The position numbers were made by a program, and so were the translations under genes. This document shows positions 63,915 to 64,000 of a DNA stretch of 64,000 nt, piece by piece. The stretch is from contig NZ_CANNDN010000004.1 of assembly GCF_947503465.1 (NCBI RefSeq), positions 140,842-204,841 on the forward strand, read 5' to 3'. Within the stretch, counting starts at the first letter, position 1. Every line of letters begins with the position of its first letter. The notes under the pieces are model-generated. The model saw only the letters and a program-made list of their open reading frames with translations, had not been told where the DNA came from and ran no database searches. The stretch comes from an uncultured Tateyamaria sp. (GTDB lineage Bacteria; Pseudomonadota; Alphaproteobacteria; Rhodobacterales; Rhodobacteraceae).

Positions 63915-64000
63915 TCCCCCCCTGCACCGCACATCTGCACCGGGCACGCCCACGCGTCCAGACAGGCGCTGACTGACGCGCACCGGCTCCGCCGCTACGC

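Overview
This is a GC-rich, gene-dense chromosomal segment from an alphaproteobacterium, very probably a marine member of the Rhodobacterales (Roseobacter group). Markers for that placement are the TrcR-type DUF1013 regulator, a COQ9 family protein, a FYDLN-acid-domain protein, L-malyl-CoA/beta-methylmalyl-CoA lyase (ethylmalonyl-CoA pathway), a membrane-anchored cytochrome c of the CycM/CycY type, the DgcN-DgcA D-glutamate pathway, and a short bacterial SRP RNA near dnaX-ybaB-recR. Nearly all of it looks like core chromosome. I see no prophage, CRISPR array, integrated plasmid, toxin-antitoxin pair or recognisable defence island. The only clear scar of mobile DNA is at about 30.6-31.05 kb.

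Layout, left to right. 0-10 kb: the start of an MtfA-like peptidase (cut by the window edge), a LysR regulator, two small coupled membrane/basic proteins, an ABC exporter membrane domain without its ATPase, the complete yejA-B-E-F peptide importer, a membrane-anchored cytochrome c, and pheA. 10-20 kb: a SRPBCC protein, nudC, a CpdB/UshA-like nucleotidase, SRP RNA, an alpha/beta hydrolase divergent from its TetR regulator with two operator palindromes, and the dnaX-orf-ybaB-recR recombination/replication cluster. 20-30 kb: threonine aldolase, otsB-otsA (trehalose), TrcR, RNase T2, a TetR-sterol desaturase pair, a PIG3-like quinone oxidoreductase, COQ9, rpsU, and a chemoreceptor. 30-45 kb: an rfbA 3' remnant fused to an IS5-family transposase remnant beside manC, an Lrp/ald pair, mscL, a GST, a GMC oxidoreductase, YtoQ, a methyltransferase/LysR pair, and pheS/pheT separated by two unrelated genes. 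45-64 kb: rplT/rpmI, pyk, N-formylglutamate amidohydrolase, DUF1244-OsmC, NfeD-SPFH, a D-amino-acid cluster (dat, exonuclease, dgcA, dgcN), mcl1, a small lytic transglycosylase, a 5TM protein with a degraded GGDEF-like tail, an Lrp/LysE pair, accA, an orphan PAS histidine kinase, a GntR regulator, a YgjP-like metallopeptidase, a FYDLN protein and tRNA-Ala(GGC).

How the genes work together: much of the window concerns amino-acid and peptide use, as expected for a marine heterotroph. YejABEF imports peptides; alanine dehydrogenase, threonine aldolase, D-amino-acid transaminase and DgcN/DgcA feed amino nitrogen and carbon into central metabolism; LysE exports excess amino acids; two Lrp-type regulators sit divergently from their likely targets (ald, lysE). 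Pyruvate kinase, AccA and Mcl1 are central-carbon genes. OtsBA and MscL are osmotic-stress functions.

I did not find a convincing new defence or mobile system. The observations most worth a second look are the rfbA/IS5 scar, a 177-bp unit with 24-bp terminal inverted repeats whose end sequence recurs 23 kb away, the duplicated perfect palindrome in dnaX and the following gene, the well-defined regulator operators, a secreted 100-aa protein translationally coupled to a chemoreceptor, and the 5TM/degenerate-GGDEF protein. All assignments are from reading the sequence; no database search was run.
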